Shown piece after piece: positions 53,621 to 63,592 of a stretch of 64,000 nucleotides of DNA (its first letter is position 1; each line of letters starts with the position of its first letter). Under the pieces are notes generated by a model that ran no database searches, was not told the origin of the DNA, and worked only from the letters and a program-made list of their open reading frames with translations. The DNA is from Haemaphysalis longicornis (Eukaryota > Arthropoda > Arachnida > Ixodida > Ixodidae): positions 143,780,593-143,844,592 of the forward strand of contig CM023454.1 in NCBI GenBank assembly GCA_013339765.2, given 5' to 3'. A program made the position numbers and the translations under genes.

Positions 53621-53783
53621 TTCAATAAAATTGACAGTTGGGCTAGTTGGTTTTGATTCATCGTAAGTAGCGCTAGAGACGGGACACAGAAGAGAAGACA
53701 CACACGACGGCGCTAGCGCCGTCGTTTGTGTCTTCTTTTTGTGTCCCGTCTTCTAGCGCTACTTACGATGGATACACTTCAAG
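53607..53783. repeat. 14-bp target-site duplication around the palindromic insertion
   Basis: GGATACACTTGAAG at 53607-53620 and GGATACACTTCAAG at 53770-53783, one mismatch. The LINE reading continues across them (GDTLQDQANTVGEHL) if one copy and the insertion are set aside. Confidence 0.8.
53621..53769. mobile_element. 149-bp insertion dominated by a 112-bp palindrome
   Basis: 53659-53770 is a near-perfect inverted repeat of two 56-base arms centred on CGCT/AGCG (53714/53715). Arms run CATCGTAAGTAGCGCTAG...GACGGCGCT. Before it lies TTCAATAAAATTGACAGTTG and GGCTAGTTGGTTTTGATT, which on complete copies might also be inverted. There is no ORF, no Pol III boxes and no poly(A). The long TSD fits LINE-mediated insertion rather than a cut-and-paste transposase. 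Confidence 0.75.
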
Positions 53784-55658
53784 ACCAGGCTAATACAGTT
53801 GGAGAACACCTTCAACACGTGTCCACATAACCACATTAAACCACAAAACTTTCATGCAACATAAAAAATCCACCGAAAAGAAGAAGCTGCACAATAGCAA
53901 CAGGTCAGCTACGTGTCACAACTCAGAGTTTACACTTAGTGAGGTGGTCGCTGCTCTGAGCACATGCTAGCCTTCCGCTCCGGGCGCAGACGACATTACA
54001 CACCGTATGATACACCACTTAGACTGACACTCTGAAAACACTGGTACAACTATACCATAAATATGGCCCCTACAACCCGCCTAGGCAAGCTCCTCGAGAA
54101 GATGATTTACAGTAGGGTCATGTACTTTTAGAGTACAGCGGTCTTCTCGAGGGCTGCCAGGCGGGCTTCAGGGCGAGTCGATCTACAAGCGATCAGATGG
54201 TTGCCTTATAATCTTACATCAAAGATGCATTAACCTCTAAATAATATAGTATGACCGTATTTCTTGACATTCAGAAAGGCTTATGATACTGCATGGCGCT
54301 ACGGTATCCTCAGTTACCTTAAGTTTTTTGGTTCGTCAGACAACAATTTGAATACGCTTGCAAGTTACATGTGAGATAAATCTTCCATGTGAGAGTGTGC
54401 TATGCAGTTTGACTCTTTCATGTCCACGACAACGGGGTGCCTCAAGGGGGAGTTTTTAAGTTGCACACTATTAATAGTAAAAATGAACTCTCTTGGGAAG
54501 GCACTACCCCCAATCTTACTCTTTGTATGTAGACGATGTTCAAATGACCTCTAAATTATCTAATCTGTTTATATTCGAGCCCCAAGTCCAGGTTGGTGTC
54601 AAAATTTTGCTGACTGGGTCGACAAGAAGGGTTTTACTCTTAATCCAGAAAAGTGTACTTGCGTTGAATTTTCAAGGAGGCATGGGATTCCTGCTGAGGT
54701 TGATATTAAACGTAAAGTGTTTCCGTTTCTCTCAAGAAGGAAGAAATTTTTTAGGTGTGGTGCTTCATGAAAAGCTGATATTTATTCCACATACAGAAGA
54801 TGTGAAACATGAATGCTTAAAAACACTGAATATACTTAGGGTCTTTTCGCATTGTAGCAGACAAATAAATGTAGCAGACAAACTATGTAGCAGACAAACA
54901 AATACTCATCCGTGTTTTGACCAGTTTTTTTGGCTAACGGTTCGACTATGGGAGTGTCGTCTATGGGACAACCTGTAAAACCGCTTTGAAAGTGTAGGAC
55001 AGCGTGCTGCACTTGGGGCAACGTCTTGCATCCGGAGATTTCTGTGCGAGCCCCATTCATAGTTTATATGCAGAGTGCGATAAATGTAGCCTTGAAAACC
55101 ACCAGACTTTCATATCACTGCTGTATGCCATTAAGATGACCTCCATAAAAATCACCCTTATAATTTTATTCTTAACGACACATCAACCGTACATCATTCG
55201 TAACGACATATCATCCACAGTATCTCCATTTTCACCTGCTCCATTCTCCTTGACAGTGAGAACCCATGGGGAGGGACTAGAAGTTGCATTTGCAGGGAGC
55301 AGGAATTTCTTTATTCCTGACTTCGTGCCGCCTTGGGGCAAGTCGGCAATCACTTGTGACATATCCTTTATTTTCATTGACAAGCGAAACGCGTCCAGAG
55401 ATATGATAATGCAACATTTTTTCTGCAACTAAAAGACAAATACCCGTACACTGCCTTTTACACAGATGCATCCAAATCTTCTCCTGCTGTGTACTGTGCT
55501 GCACATGGTCCTGACTTTTCAAGCACAAGGACATTAAAGATAAACAGTTGTAGATACACAGCAGAAGCATATGAAATTTATTTGCAGTACAAAGCATCAC
55601 ACCAACCGTAACACAACACTCCGTAATCATTACAGACTCTTAAGGTGTAGTTAGAGCT
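53784..55658 (+). pseudogene. LINE ORF2, reverse transcriptase and RNase H start
   Basis: NSEFTLSEVVAALSTC and APGADDITHRMIHH (53930-54020) open the RT. GCQAGFRASRSTSDQMVAL (54145), VFLDIQKG (motif A, 54260) and LYVDDVQMTSK (active site, 54522) follow in changing frames. 54720-54850 gives FLGVVLHEKLIFIPHTEDVK. 54980-55430 holds the C-terminal spacer (GQRLASGDFCASPIHSLYAE). 55440-55640 starts RNase H (FYTDASKSS, TAEAYEIYLQ). The RTE insertion at 55659 cuts RNase H. Confidence 0.75.
55653..55658. repeat. TSD AGAGCT, left side of RTE
   Basis: AGAGCT here and at 58845-58850. Confidence 0.6.
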
Positions 55659-55667
55659 GAGGATGCA

Positions 55668-55738
55668 GCGATGGTGTAGAGGTAGAACACCCGCCTCGCG
55701 TGCAGAAGGACCGTGGTTCGAATCCCGGTGCCGGACAA
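55668..55738 (+). promoter_or_regulatory. tRNA-like module at the RTE 5' end (A and B boxes)
   Basis: TGGTGTAGAGGTAGAAC (A-box region) and GGTTCGAATCC (B box) with tRNA-like spacing and a plausible anticodon arm between. It would act as an internal Pol III promoter. As the head of a mobile unit it is not counted as a tRNA gene. Confidence 0.7.
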
Positions 55739-56017
55739 TTCCCACCGGATTAAAAAAAAGTCCGCGTATTGATGGAATTGCACAAAGGGGCTTGGGGTGC
55801 GGCCTGACCCCGGCGACCATTGCCGGTAATGCACTCCCTCACCAGAGCAGGATTGGCCACCCTGGTGTAGTAACGGCCACAACCTCCCATGAATACACCA
55901 ATTAACCCTCGGCCCTCAGTCCCCAGCGGCTGCGAAGCAACTGACCACGGCAGCGGTCATACCTGTGACGCAGCAGAGGGTGCTAAGAATCCCTGCACCC
56001 GGACAGGCCGCCAATAG

Positions 56018-57052
56018 AATCTGAACCGGGCAACGCTTAACGCGCGAACCTTATCTAGCGAAGCAAGTCTCGAGGTGTTGTTCGAGGAATTAGAGGGCAT
56101 TAAATGGGATGTAATAGGGCTTAGCGAGGTTAGGAGGGCAGGCGAAGCCTTTACGGTGCTGAAAAATGGACACGTCCTATGTTACCGTGGTCTAGAGGAC
56201 AGAAGAGAACTGGGAGTGGGACTTCTAGTCAATAAAAGCATAGCTGGCAACATAGACGAATACTATAGCATTAACGAAAGGGCAGCAGGTCTTGTAATTA
56301 GGCTCAATAAGAGGTACAAGCTCAAGGTGGTGCAGGGCTACGCGCCCACATCCAGCCACGACGACCAAGTAGTGGAACGCCTCTATGAGGATGTGGAATC
56401 GGCAATGGCTAAAGTAAAAACACAGTATACCATAGTTATGGGGGACTTCAATGCTAAAGTAGGCAAGAATCAGGCTGGAGACAAGGCAGTTGGGAACTAT
56501 GGTCTGGGCTGTAGAAATAGCAGGGGGGACCTACTAGTTGAGTTTGCAGAACGGAATAACCTACGCATAATGAATACCTTCTTCTGTAAACGGGAGAGTA
56601 GGAAATGGACCTGGAGGAGCCCGAACGGGGAGCAGAAAAACGAAATAGACTTCATATTATGCGACAACCCTGGCGTCGTGCAGGATGTGGAAGTGCTCGG
56701 AAGGGTAAGGTGTAGTGACCACCGTATGGTAAGATCTCGAATTAGGCCAGATTTGAGGAGGGACCGCAACAAGCTATTACAAAAGAAGCCGATAAATAAG
56801 CTAACCGTAAGACGTAAAGTTGAAGAGTTCAGGATCGCGCTGCAGAACCGATATTCCGCCCTTAACGAGGAATCCGAGCTTACGACACAGGAAGCCAGCG
56901 ACAACCTTACACGCATTATCACGGAGTGTGCAGTAGAAGTCGGGGGCACTATGGCTAGACAGGATACTGGTAAACTTTCACAGGAGACGAAATATCTAAT
57001 CAGGAAACGGCAAACCATGAGAATCTCTACCGCAGCTGACAGAATAAACTAG
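56018..57052 (+). pseudogene. RTE ORF, APE-type endonuclease
   Basis: Open from just after a TAG at 56015: NLNRATLNARTLSSEASLEV, then VIGLSEVRR (catalytic Glu), LKVVQGYAPTS, IVMGDFNAKVG (D/N), RKWTWRSPNG, NEIDFILCDN and CSDHRMVRSRI (D/H). All endonuclease motifs are present. The reading starts without a clear ATG, and the TAG at 56015 may have replaced a sense codon. A one-base shift near 57050 separates it from the RT. Confidence 0.88.
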
Positions 57053-58190
57053 CAGAGCTTTCGAAGTTAATCAATAAGCGTAAGACAGCTGACATACGGA
57101 AGTATAATATGGAGGGGATCGAATACGCTGCAAAGAATGGAGGTAGCCTGAAAGCACTGAAGAGACGTCTTGGCGTGGGGAAAAATCAGATGTATGCACT
57201 TAAGGATAAGCAAGGCAATGTCATCACAAATAGGGATAAAATAGTCACAGTGGCCGAGGAGTTCTATAGGGATCTGTACAGTAGCCGCGACATACAAGAT
57301 AATGCCGAACGAGACAGTAGCTCAGAGGATATAGAAATCCCACCAGTAACGACCGAAGAAGTAAGGAAGGCTTTGAAAGAAATGAAAGGGGGCAAAGCAC
57401 CTGGTGAGGATCAGATAACAGCAGACATCTTGAAGGATGGCGGCCAAATTGTACTTGAAAAACTGGCAAACCTGTATACGCAATACCTAATGACCGCAAT
57501 GGTACCGGAATCTTGGAAGAACGCGAACATCATCCTAATCCATAAGAAAGGCGACATGAAGGACTTGAAAAATTACAGGCCGATCAGCTTACTGTCAGTC
57601 GTCTACAAGGTATTTACCAAGGTAATCGCCAACCGAATCTCTGCAACCTTAAATTTCAGTCAACCTAATGAACAAGCAGGGTTCCGTAACGGTTATTCAA
57701 CAATGGACCATATTCACACGATCAATCAGGTGATAGAAAAGTGCGCTGAGTATACTGAACCCCTATATATAACCTTCATAGAATATGAGAAAGCATTCGA
57801 CTCAGTCGAAACCCTAGCAGTCATTCAGGCATTACGGAACCAGGGGGTAGATGAGCATTATGTAAGAACACTAGAGGATATTTACAATGGGTCTACAGCT
57901 ACCATCATCCTCCATAGGGAGAGCCGTAAAATACCTATAAGGAAGGGTGTCAACAAGGAGACACAATCTCCCCAATGTTATTCACAGCATGCTTACAAGA
58001 AGTATTCAGAACGTTGGATAGGCAACAGGTGGGAGTAACGGTTGATGGAGAATACCTCAGTAACCTCAGATTTGCTGATGACGTTGCCTTGCTAAGTAAC
58101 TCGGGGGACGAATTGCAAAGCATGCTTTCCGCACTGGGCGAACAGAGTAGAACCGTGGGCCTGAAAATAATATGCAGAAAACTAAAGTAA
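57053..58190 (+). pseudogene. RTE ORF, reverse transcriptase
   Basis: LINKRKTADIRKYNMEGIEY continues the protein after the shift. GGKAPGEDQITADILK, ANIILIHKKGD, NYRPISLLSVVYKVF, QAGFRNGYSTMDHI and FIEYEKAFDSVE (motif A) follow. A shift near 57950 leads to SPMLFTACLQEVFR (motif B) and LRFADDVALLSNSGDEL (active site FADD). Catalytic residues are intact despite the two shifts. Confidence 0.88.
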
Positions 58191-58825
58191 TGATCAATAA
58201 CCTTGGGACAGCACAGCAGTTTGAGATAGGTGGCGAGGCAGTGGAAGTGGTAAGCGAATATATCTACTTAGGCCAAGTTGTGACCCCAGATCCCAACCAT
58301 GAGGCAGAGATAATTAGAAGGATCAGAATGGGGTGGGGTGCATATGGCAGACATTCTCAGATAAAGAATAGCAGCCTACCATTGTCGCTGAAGAAGAAAG
58401 TGTATGACAGCTGCATCTTACCGGTACTCACCTACGGGGCAGAAACTTGGAGGCTCACTAAGAGGGTTTAACTTAAATTGAGAACGACTCAGCGGGCAAT
58501 GGAGCGGAAAAAGATAGTTGTAACATTAAGGGACAAGAAGAGAGCGGAGTGGGTCAGGGAGAAAACTGGTGTTAAAGATATATTAGTAGAAATTAAGAAG
58601 AAATGGACATGGGCAGGGCATGTAATGCGAAGGCAAGATAACCGCTGGTCATTAAGGGTAACAGAGTGGATCCCCAGAGGAGGCAAGCGTTGCAGGGGCC
58701 GGCAGAAAGTTAGATGGGCAGATGAGATCAAGAAGTTTGCGGGGATAAATTGGTCACTGTTGGCACAGGACCGAGGTAATTGGAGAATAATGGAGAGACC
58801 TTTGCCCTGCAGTGGGCGTAGATAG
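58172..58825 (+). pseudogene. RTE ORF, RT thumb and C-terminus
   Basis: KTKVMINNLG, EYIYLGQVVTPDPNHE, ILPVLTYGAETWRLTKRV, then an in-frame stop (58469) and LRTTQRAMERKKIVV and WTWAGHVMRRQDNRWSLRVT to a stop at about 58823. This is the conserved end of RTE proteins. The tail begins within 10 bases of the stop. Confidence 0.85.
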
Positions 58826-58844
58826 GCTGGCGATGATGATGATG

Positions 58845-59640
58845 AGAGCTTCACAATCCTCCATAGAAAATAGGAATTGCCTTCATTAATTTTATTTAGG
58901 TCAATATAGTCTGATATACCTTCAAACTAAAAGTAATTGTTTTCTGGGTCCGGGGACACACCGGTATTCTGAGAAAGGAAATCGCTGACCATCATGCTGC
59001 TGAAGCCACTCTTTGTCGCACCGTCGATGTACCATATGTCCCGTACCTCGAACTGAAACCATTGGTAGGGGGCCTCTTCATAAATCTTAAAAGAAAACAT
59101 GGGATACACAAAGAGACAACAACCAACAAACTTTAAACCTACGTTTAGGCAAATACATAAAAGAGAGACAGACAGACAGAACGACACACGGAAGTAGACT
59201 TAGCCATGCTACGGATAGGCCACACTTAACACATTCACACTTGCTCACTGGGGCTTCGATACTCTTGTGCGGCGTGTGTGGAGACGGGCTATCAGTAGTT
59301 CACATGCTAATTACATGCAAGGCACTCCACACCACACGACGTAGACACTATTCAGAAATCTACACTTGACAAATCCTACCCCACCCATCGCACTTCTTAT
59401 GTAATGACCCAGTGTTTTCTGTTCAACGCGTTTTAGGTATTTAAAATCAGTTAAATGTTTGACTCTTTTATTTGTCTTTATTTGCTTTTACCTCTGTTGC
59501 TGATTAGTTTTATTATTCACTTTTAATCTATGCCAGCTAACTATCTGTTTTGGCGCTCTTTGCCCTAGTTGTCCTTGTGACATTAAGATAGAACGACCCA
59601 ATACGCGCCTAGAGACGCTGAATGCAAGGAAAAAAAATTG
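58845..59640 (+). mobile_element. Third I-type LINE, 3' part after the RTE insertion
   Basis: RNase H ends with FWVRGHTGILRKEIADHHAAEA (58945-59010, stated in parts), then HLLTGASILLCGVCGDGLSV and HMLITC (59240-59310), the Cys/His C-terminus, and NDPVFSVQRVLG. The 3' UTR runs to an A-rich stretch near 59630. It continues the ORF cut at 55658. Confidence 0.7.
58930..59420 (+). pseudogene. LINE ORF2, RNase H end and Cys/His tail
   Basis: The Gly-His-Thr-Gly-Ile motif of RNase H near 58955, then DVPYVPYLELKPLVGG. The Cys/His tail is ILLCGVCGDGLSVVHMLITC. Broken by two shifts. Continuity with the RNase H start at 55440-55640 shows that one gene was split by the RTE. Confidence 0.65.
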
Positions 59641-59769
59641 AAGCAAGTATAATCAACGCCAGCGAGCGTGATATATAAATTACTGGCAGTGCTCTGTGGG
59701 AGGTCTGGCAGTTACTCTAGCATTGTACCTCTTCAGGTTTCTTGCACGCCAGCTCTGCGTCGAAAGTAG

Positions 59770-59774
59770 GGCCC
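59770..59774. repeat. TSD GGCCC, left side of LTR element
   Basis: Matches GGCCC at 63588-63592. Confidence 0.8.
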
Positions 59775-60589
59775 TGTGAGGCCGCGTGTTCAGCAGGCGG
59801 GCGTGTGGCCCGCGGAGGAGGATAAACGACAAGTGACGCCATGGGTTCAGAACAGCTAAAAAACATATATTCTTCTGAGGACACACACACACTCGGGAAA
59901 AGAACTGGTCACCTGATCAGCAACAAAAAGCAGCACAGGCGAAACGCCGAGGAATGACTAACACTCAAGTCCAAACCAAACTTTGTGCGGAAGGGAAAAC
60001 GAGGGGACACGCTCACGTTCCAGTCTATTCGACGCTGGGCGGGATGACGTCGATGCAGCGTGTGGAACGTCGGTGGAACATCGCCTGTTGAGACGCAGTG
60101 GTCGCAGGTTCATAATACCGATTCACGCGCTCGTGCTTGGCAACTCCAGGCCTCGCCCCGAGTCTTGCCCCGGAACACGCCTCTGGATGACGCCAGCGGG
60201 AACAAGCACCCCGCGTTGCAGCAGATGAGCTCGGAACAGTTACCGGTACGATTCTCGGAGCACCGCACAAGCACGCCCCTGGCTTGCCCTCCAACCGCCT
60301 CCCGGAATCCTTGGGCCCCTTTTCTAGCGCTGTATGGTAGCTAGCCTCCGCCGGCACACTCCCCTCTCGTGCGGTGGTGGTGGTGGTGGCCCGAAAAATG
60401 GCGCATACCCACTTAGGGTATTGGCCAATAAGAGAGATGTTTTCGTTACAATCAATCAAGCGAGGAAAAATAATGGCGTGCGTCTTCCCTCCGCGTGGTC
60501 CCGCTCGTCGTCGTCTTCCTCTTTCTCCGCCGGCTCGTTTCCGTCGTCTGCTTGCGTGTTGTCGCAGCCGGGGCATGTCAGTCATCACA
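59775..60589 (-). repeat. 3' LTR of the deleted LTR element
   Basis: 815 bp, of which 60372-60512 is absent from the partner LTR. The remainder matches 62906-63587 with scattered differences. Confidence 0.9.
60372..60512. mobile_element. 141-bp insertion in the 3' LTR
   Basis: Absent from the other LTR. Starts with a (GGT)n run and ends near CCGCTCGTC. CTCGT occurs at both edges (60366-60370 and 60504-60508), a possible 5-bp TSD. Identity unknown. Confidence 0.6.
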
Positions 60590-60606
60590 TTTAGCCCCCT
60601 GCCCGA
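60590..60606 (-). promoter_or_regulatory. Polypurine-tract-like segment
   Basis: The minus strand reads GGGCAGGGGGCTAAA directly before the 3' LTR. Confidence 0.45.
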
Positions 60607-60929
60607 GAGGTTTGTTTGGGGCAAACAAAACTGGGCACAAGAGGTTAGCACGGCCATGACGAGACGTACGGCACTGAAGCACAATCTGTCGTATCAGACT
60701 TTCTAGCACCACTAGCACTACGACAAGAGTACTGTCCGAAACAGTCCAAAACAGTCACTAACCCAATTAAAGAGAAACCAACAAAAGAAACAGCTTTTGC
60801 CACTCTTTTAAAACCACTCTATAGAATAAACTGCCTACTTAAAAAAGTTGGACAAAGGTGCCCTCTTCCGTGCCTACTCTGTCAGTGGCTGGGAATTGCA
60901 CAGGTTAATTGGCACGAGCAGTCAGTAAT

Positions 60930-61764
60930 AGTGCAAGAGTTAGAGGGAATGACACACCCGCAACTTCGTCATTGGGTTCGTGTGTCATCTTGAACCCCTT
61001 GGGGGGGTCTCTCTTCTCGGCGCTGGGTGGGGGGTGGACGACCAGATCGATGGCAACACGCCGAAATGCCTCGATCTCTGCCACGATCTCCAGTGGCTAC
61101 TCGGTGTTTAGGGGCAGCCCTCTGACAAATGTGACACAACATTACGAAGGGTGCAGTGTCAGCTTTCATCCCAGGCCAGTAGAAGTCCTTGCAGACGCGC
61201 TCCATGGTTCGCTTCGATACCCCAGTGACTGCCCATGGTTCCTTGATGAGCCTTTTCCAAGACGATGCCTCGTAGTTCCTGTGGGACGACAAGTTGCTTT
61301 CTTCCTTTTGCGGAGGGCAAGTGATGCCGTCGATAAAGAAGACCAGTAGTCTTTACGAACTCGATCACCGCTGCGTTGACTGTCAGCTTTATACCGACCT
61401 CCCCGAAAAACTTTCGGAGCGACGGGTCTTGCCGCTGTAGCGCACATAAGTCAGCAGGGGTGATACTAGAGGTGCCGTCTGCAACGGCAGGTACCAGCGG
61501 CGTTTTTCTTGGAGTCTCGATTTTTGCTGTGATAGCGCAACTGTGGGACTTCGAACCTGCTTCAGCTGGCAAAGACGAAGGCAGGTTCCGACAGCTCCGG
61601 TCTTCTGGGAAGCGGACGCTGCCTCCTCCAAGAACCGTGCTCGCTGTTATCGGGTTCCTTTTGGGAGACACCTTGCGTCTGTTTCCGCAGTTATACTCTG
61701 GCGGAGCCTGGCGGCGTTGAAACTTGGTCGGCGCTCCCATCTCAAAAGAATTGGGTACAGACAA
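60930..61764 (-). pseudogene. Gag tail joined to integrase N-terminal part
   Basis: 61764-61159 is open: a Pro/Lys/Ser-rich stretch, then SSITPADLCALQRQDPSLRK, GLLYRRHHLPSAKGRKQLVV and PQELRGIVLEKAHQGTMGSH. A shift near 61165 leads to DFYWPGMKADTAPFVMLC and HICQRAAPK (zinc-binding His/Cys pairs), and a further shift to EAFRRVAIDLVVHPPPSAEK near 61040, the first catalytic Asp region. After that the integrase stops. Protease, RT and RNase H, which should lie between gag and integrase, are missing. The alternative of an integrase-first gene order is possible, but no RT follows either. Confidence 0.75.
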
Positions 61765-61839
61765 CGAGCTTGCTGCTTGACCCGCGTTCTCTGGCAGGTT
61801 TGCGCCAGCTTAAGTCTGCTGTCCGGGATTGCGGCCCCT

Positions 61840-62600
61840 CAAGCAAAACGTATTCTTCTTGCTGGACTGGCTCGAACCCGGAGACGTCGACTATGTCCGA
61901 CAGTCTGCTGACCGATGGCCCTGCGTATTACATAAGAAGCAGTAAAGCCTCGTCTTGCGATCCTGCTGGTAAGGAGGCCTGTCGACTTCAGGCTGCCTGC
62001 CCCTCTCGTCTTCTCGGCTTCTCGCCAAGTTGGTGAGACCTTACGCTTCAAGGTAGTGGTCGGCGGTTTGGACTAGCTGGTCCAGGTTTTTGTAACCCCT
62101 CTCTTGAAAAAAATGGCTAGCTTCTCGTGACATCTGTTGAAGAACTGCTCGGCCAGCATTTTGCCTCGGAGCGCGGCGTACGTCAGATCCGTTTTGGCCA
62201 TCTCCTGCCAACTGCCAAAGTAGCCGAGTAGGCGGCCCGCAAATTGACGGCCTGTCTCCGAGTTCTGTGGCTTGAACTCCCCAACTTTCACTTGTAGCCC
62301 TCCTCGGTATATCTAAACCTCTGTAGCTGGGTCTGCTTTAGTTTAGGGTAATCAATGGCATCATCGGAAGACATGCGACCAACGGCACTGAGCGCTTCAC
62401 CAGCCAAGCACGAGTGTAGCGACAGCGCCCACTTATCTGAGGGCCACGCTTGACTAGTTGCCACCCTCTCAAAACGCTGGATGTATGCATCGAGCTCCTT
62501 ACGATCCTCGTTTAACGCAGGAATGAACCTGTGAGGGCTGTGGATGCCTTGTGCTGCATTAGGCGCAGTGTCGCCTCCCAAATCGTTAGAACTCTGCGAC
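61840..62600 (-). pseudogene. LTR element Gag (capsid and CCHC knuckle)
   Basis: 62581-62288: KELDAYIQRFERVATSQAWP, KWALSLHSCLAGEALSAVGR and LKQTQLQRFRYTEEGYK, a Gypsy capsid. 62291-62073 continues in the next frame: ETGRQFAGRLLGYFGSWQEM, MLAEQFFNRCHEKLAIFF. Near 61950-61905 RLYCFLCNTQGHRSADCRT gives a canonical C-x2-C-x4-H-x4-C knuckle. Two shifts break it. Upstream (62600-62880) sits a charged, partly open leader. Confidence 0.8.
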
Positions 62601-62879
62601 TCTTCCTGAAGCCGCAGCTTAAGTTGTACCAGGGCCCGTTCAGCCTCAATGCGAGCTCTGGTCTCGGACTGTCTCTTCTGAGGCTAGTATTGCCGCTTCT
62701 TTAACCGCCTCGCGTTCAGTTGCGCCCCAGTCCCTTTCTTTTGTCGTTCCTCATCAATTAATTCTTTTAGAGCTCGTCCGGACAGTCCTAACTCCTTCCC
62801 AATGGACATCAACTTTTCAAGATCCATCCTCGCTTGCCACACCCACTTGCCTGCTTAGTCTCAAGATGGAATTAGAGCA

Positions 62880-62905
62880 CGCAGTCCTGTCGCGGACGCC
62901 AGAAA
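62880..62905 (-). promoter_or_regulatory. Primer binding site candidate
   Basis: The minus strand reads ATTTC then TGGCGTCCGCGACAGGAC directly after the 5' LTR, in the right place and with the TGG start expected of a tRNA 3' end complement. The tRNA was not identified. Confidence 0.6.
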
Positions 62906-63587
62906 TTGTGAGGCCGCGAGTTAAGCAGGCGGGCGTGTGACCCGCGGAGGAGGATCAACGACAAGTGACGCCATGGGTAAAAAACCACTAAAAAACATAT
63001 ATTCTTGTGAGGACACACAAACACTCGGGAAAAGAACTGGTGACCTGATCGGCAACTACAAGCAGCACACGTGCAACGCGGAGGAATGACTAACACTCAA
63101 GTCCGAACCAAAGATCGCGCGGAAGGAAAAACAAGGGCACACGCTCACGTTCCAGTCTATTCGACGCTGGGCAGGATGACGTCGATGGAACGTGTTGAAC
63201 GTCGGTGCAACGTCGCCTGTTGAGAAGCAGTGGTCGCAGGTTCGTAATGCCGATGCCCGGGCTCGGGCTTGGCCACTCCAGGCCTCGCCCCGAATCTTGT
63301 CCCGTAACACGCCTCGGGATCACGCCAGCATGAACAGGCACCCCACGTTGCAGCAGAGGAGCCCCGGAACACCTCCTGGGACGATTATCGGAGCACGGCG
63401 CAAACACGCTCCTGGATTGCACTCCAACTGCATCCCGAGAGGAAACCTTGCGCGCCTTTCTTTAGCGCTGTATGGTAGCTAGCCTCCGCCGGCACACTCC
63501 CCTCTCGTGGGTCTTCCTCTTTCTCCTCCGGCTCGTTTCCGTCGTCTGCTTGCGCGTTGTCGCTGCCGGGGCATGTCCGTCATCACA
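62906..63587 (-). repeat. 5' LTR of the deleted LTR element
   Basis: 682 bp, TGTGAGG...ATCACA. Confidence 0.92.
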
Positions 63588-63592
63588 GGCCC
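63588..63592. repeat. TSD GGCCC, right side of LTR element
   Basis: Pairs with 59770-59774. Confidence 0.8.

Larger units (their letters stand above)
51545..55658 (+). mobile_element. Third I-type LINE, 5' and central part
   Basis: Plus strand: Gag-like ORF1 with CCHC knuckles, endonuclease, RT and the start of RNase H, interrupted by a palindromic insertion at 53621-53769 and by an RTE element at 55659. It resumes at 58845. Highly decayed. The 5' boundary is not defined. Confidence 0.75.
55659..58844 (+). mobile_element. RTE-clade LINE with tRNA-like 5' head
   Basis: 3186 bp bounded by AGAGCT on both sides. Order: tRNA-like module (about 55668-55738), 280-bp leader, one ORF with endonuclease and RT (no RNase H, no ORF1), and a (GATGAT)n end, the usual RTE tail. 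It sits inside the RNase H domain of the third I-type LINE, whose sequence resumes right after the TSD. A few frameshifts and one stop disable it. Confidence 0.88.
59775..63587 (-). mobile_element. Non-autonomous Ty3/Gypsy-type LTR element, internally deleted
   Basis: LTRs at 59775-60589 and 62906-63587 begin TGTGAGG and end ATCACA, with a 5-bp TSD GGCCC. The interior (2.3 kb, minus strand) holds gag, a CCHC knuckle and an integrase N-terminal part, but no protease, RT or RNase H. The LTRs differ at many positions, so the insertion is much older than the Gypsy element at 27.6 kb. It must have been moved, if at all, by a helper element. Confidence 0.9.

Noticed and set aside
55668..55738. Free-standing tRNA gene
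   Set aside because: It is the head of an insertion bounded by a TSD that includes the RTE, and it lacks evidence of a proper acceptor stem. Annotated as a tRNA-like promoter instead.
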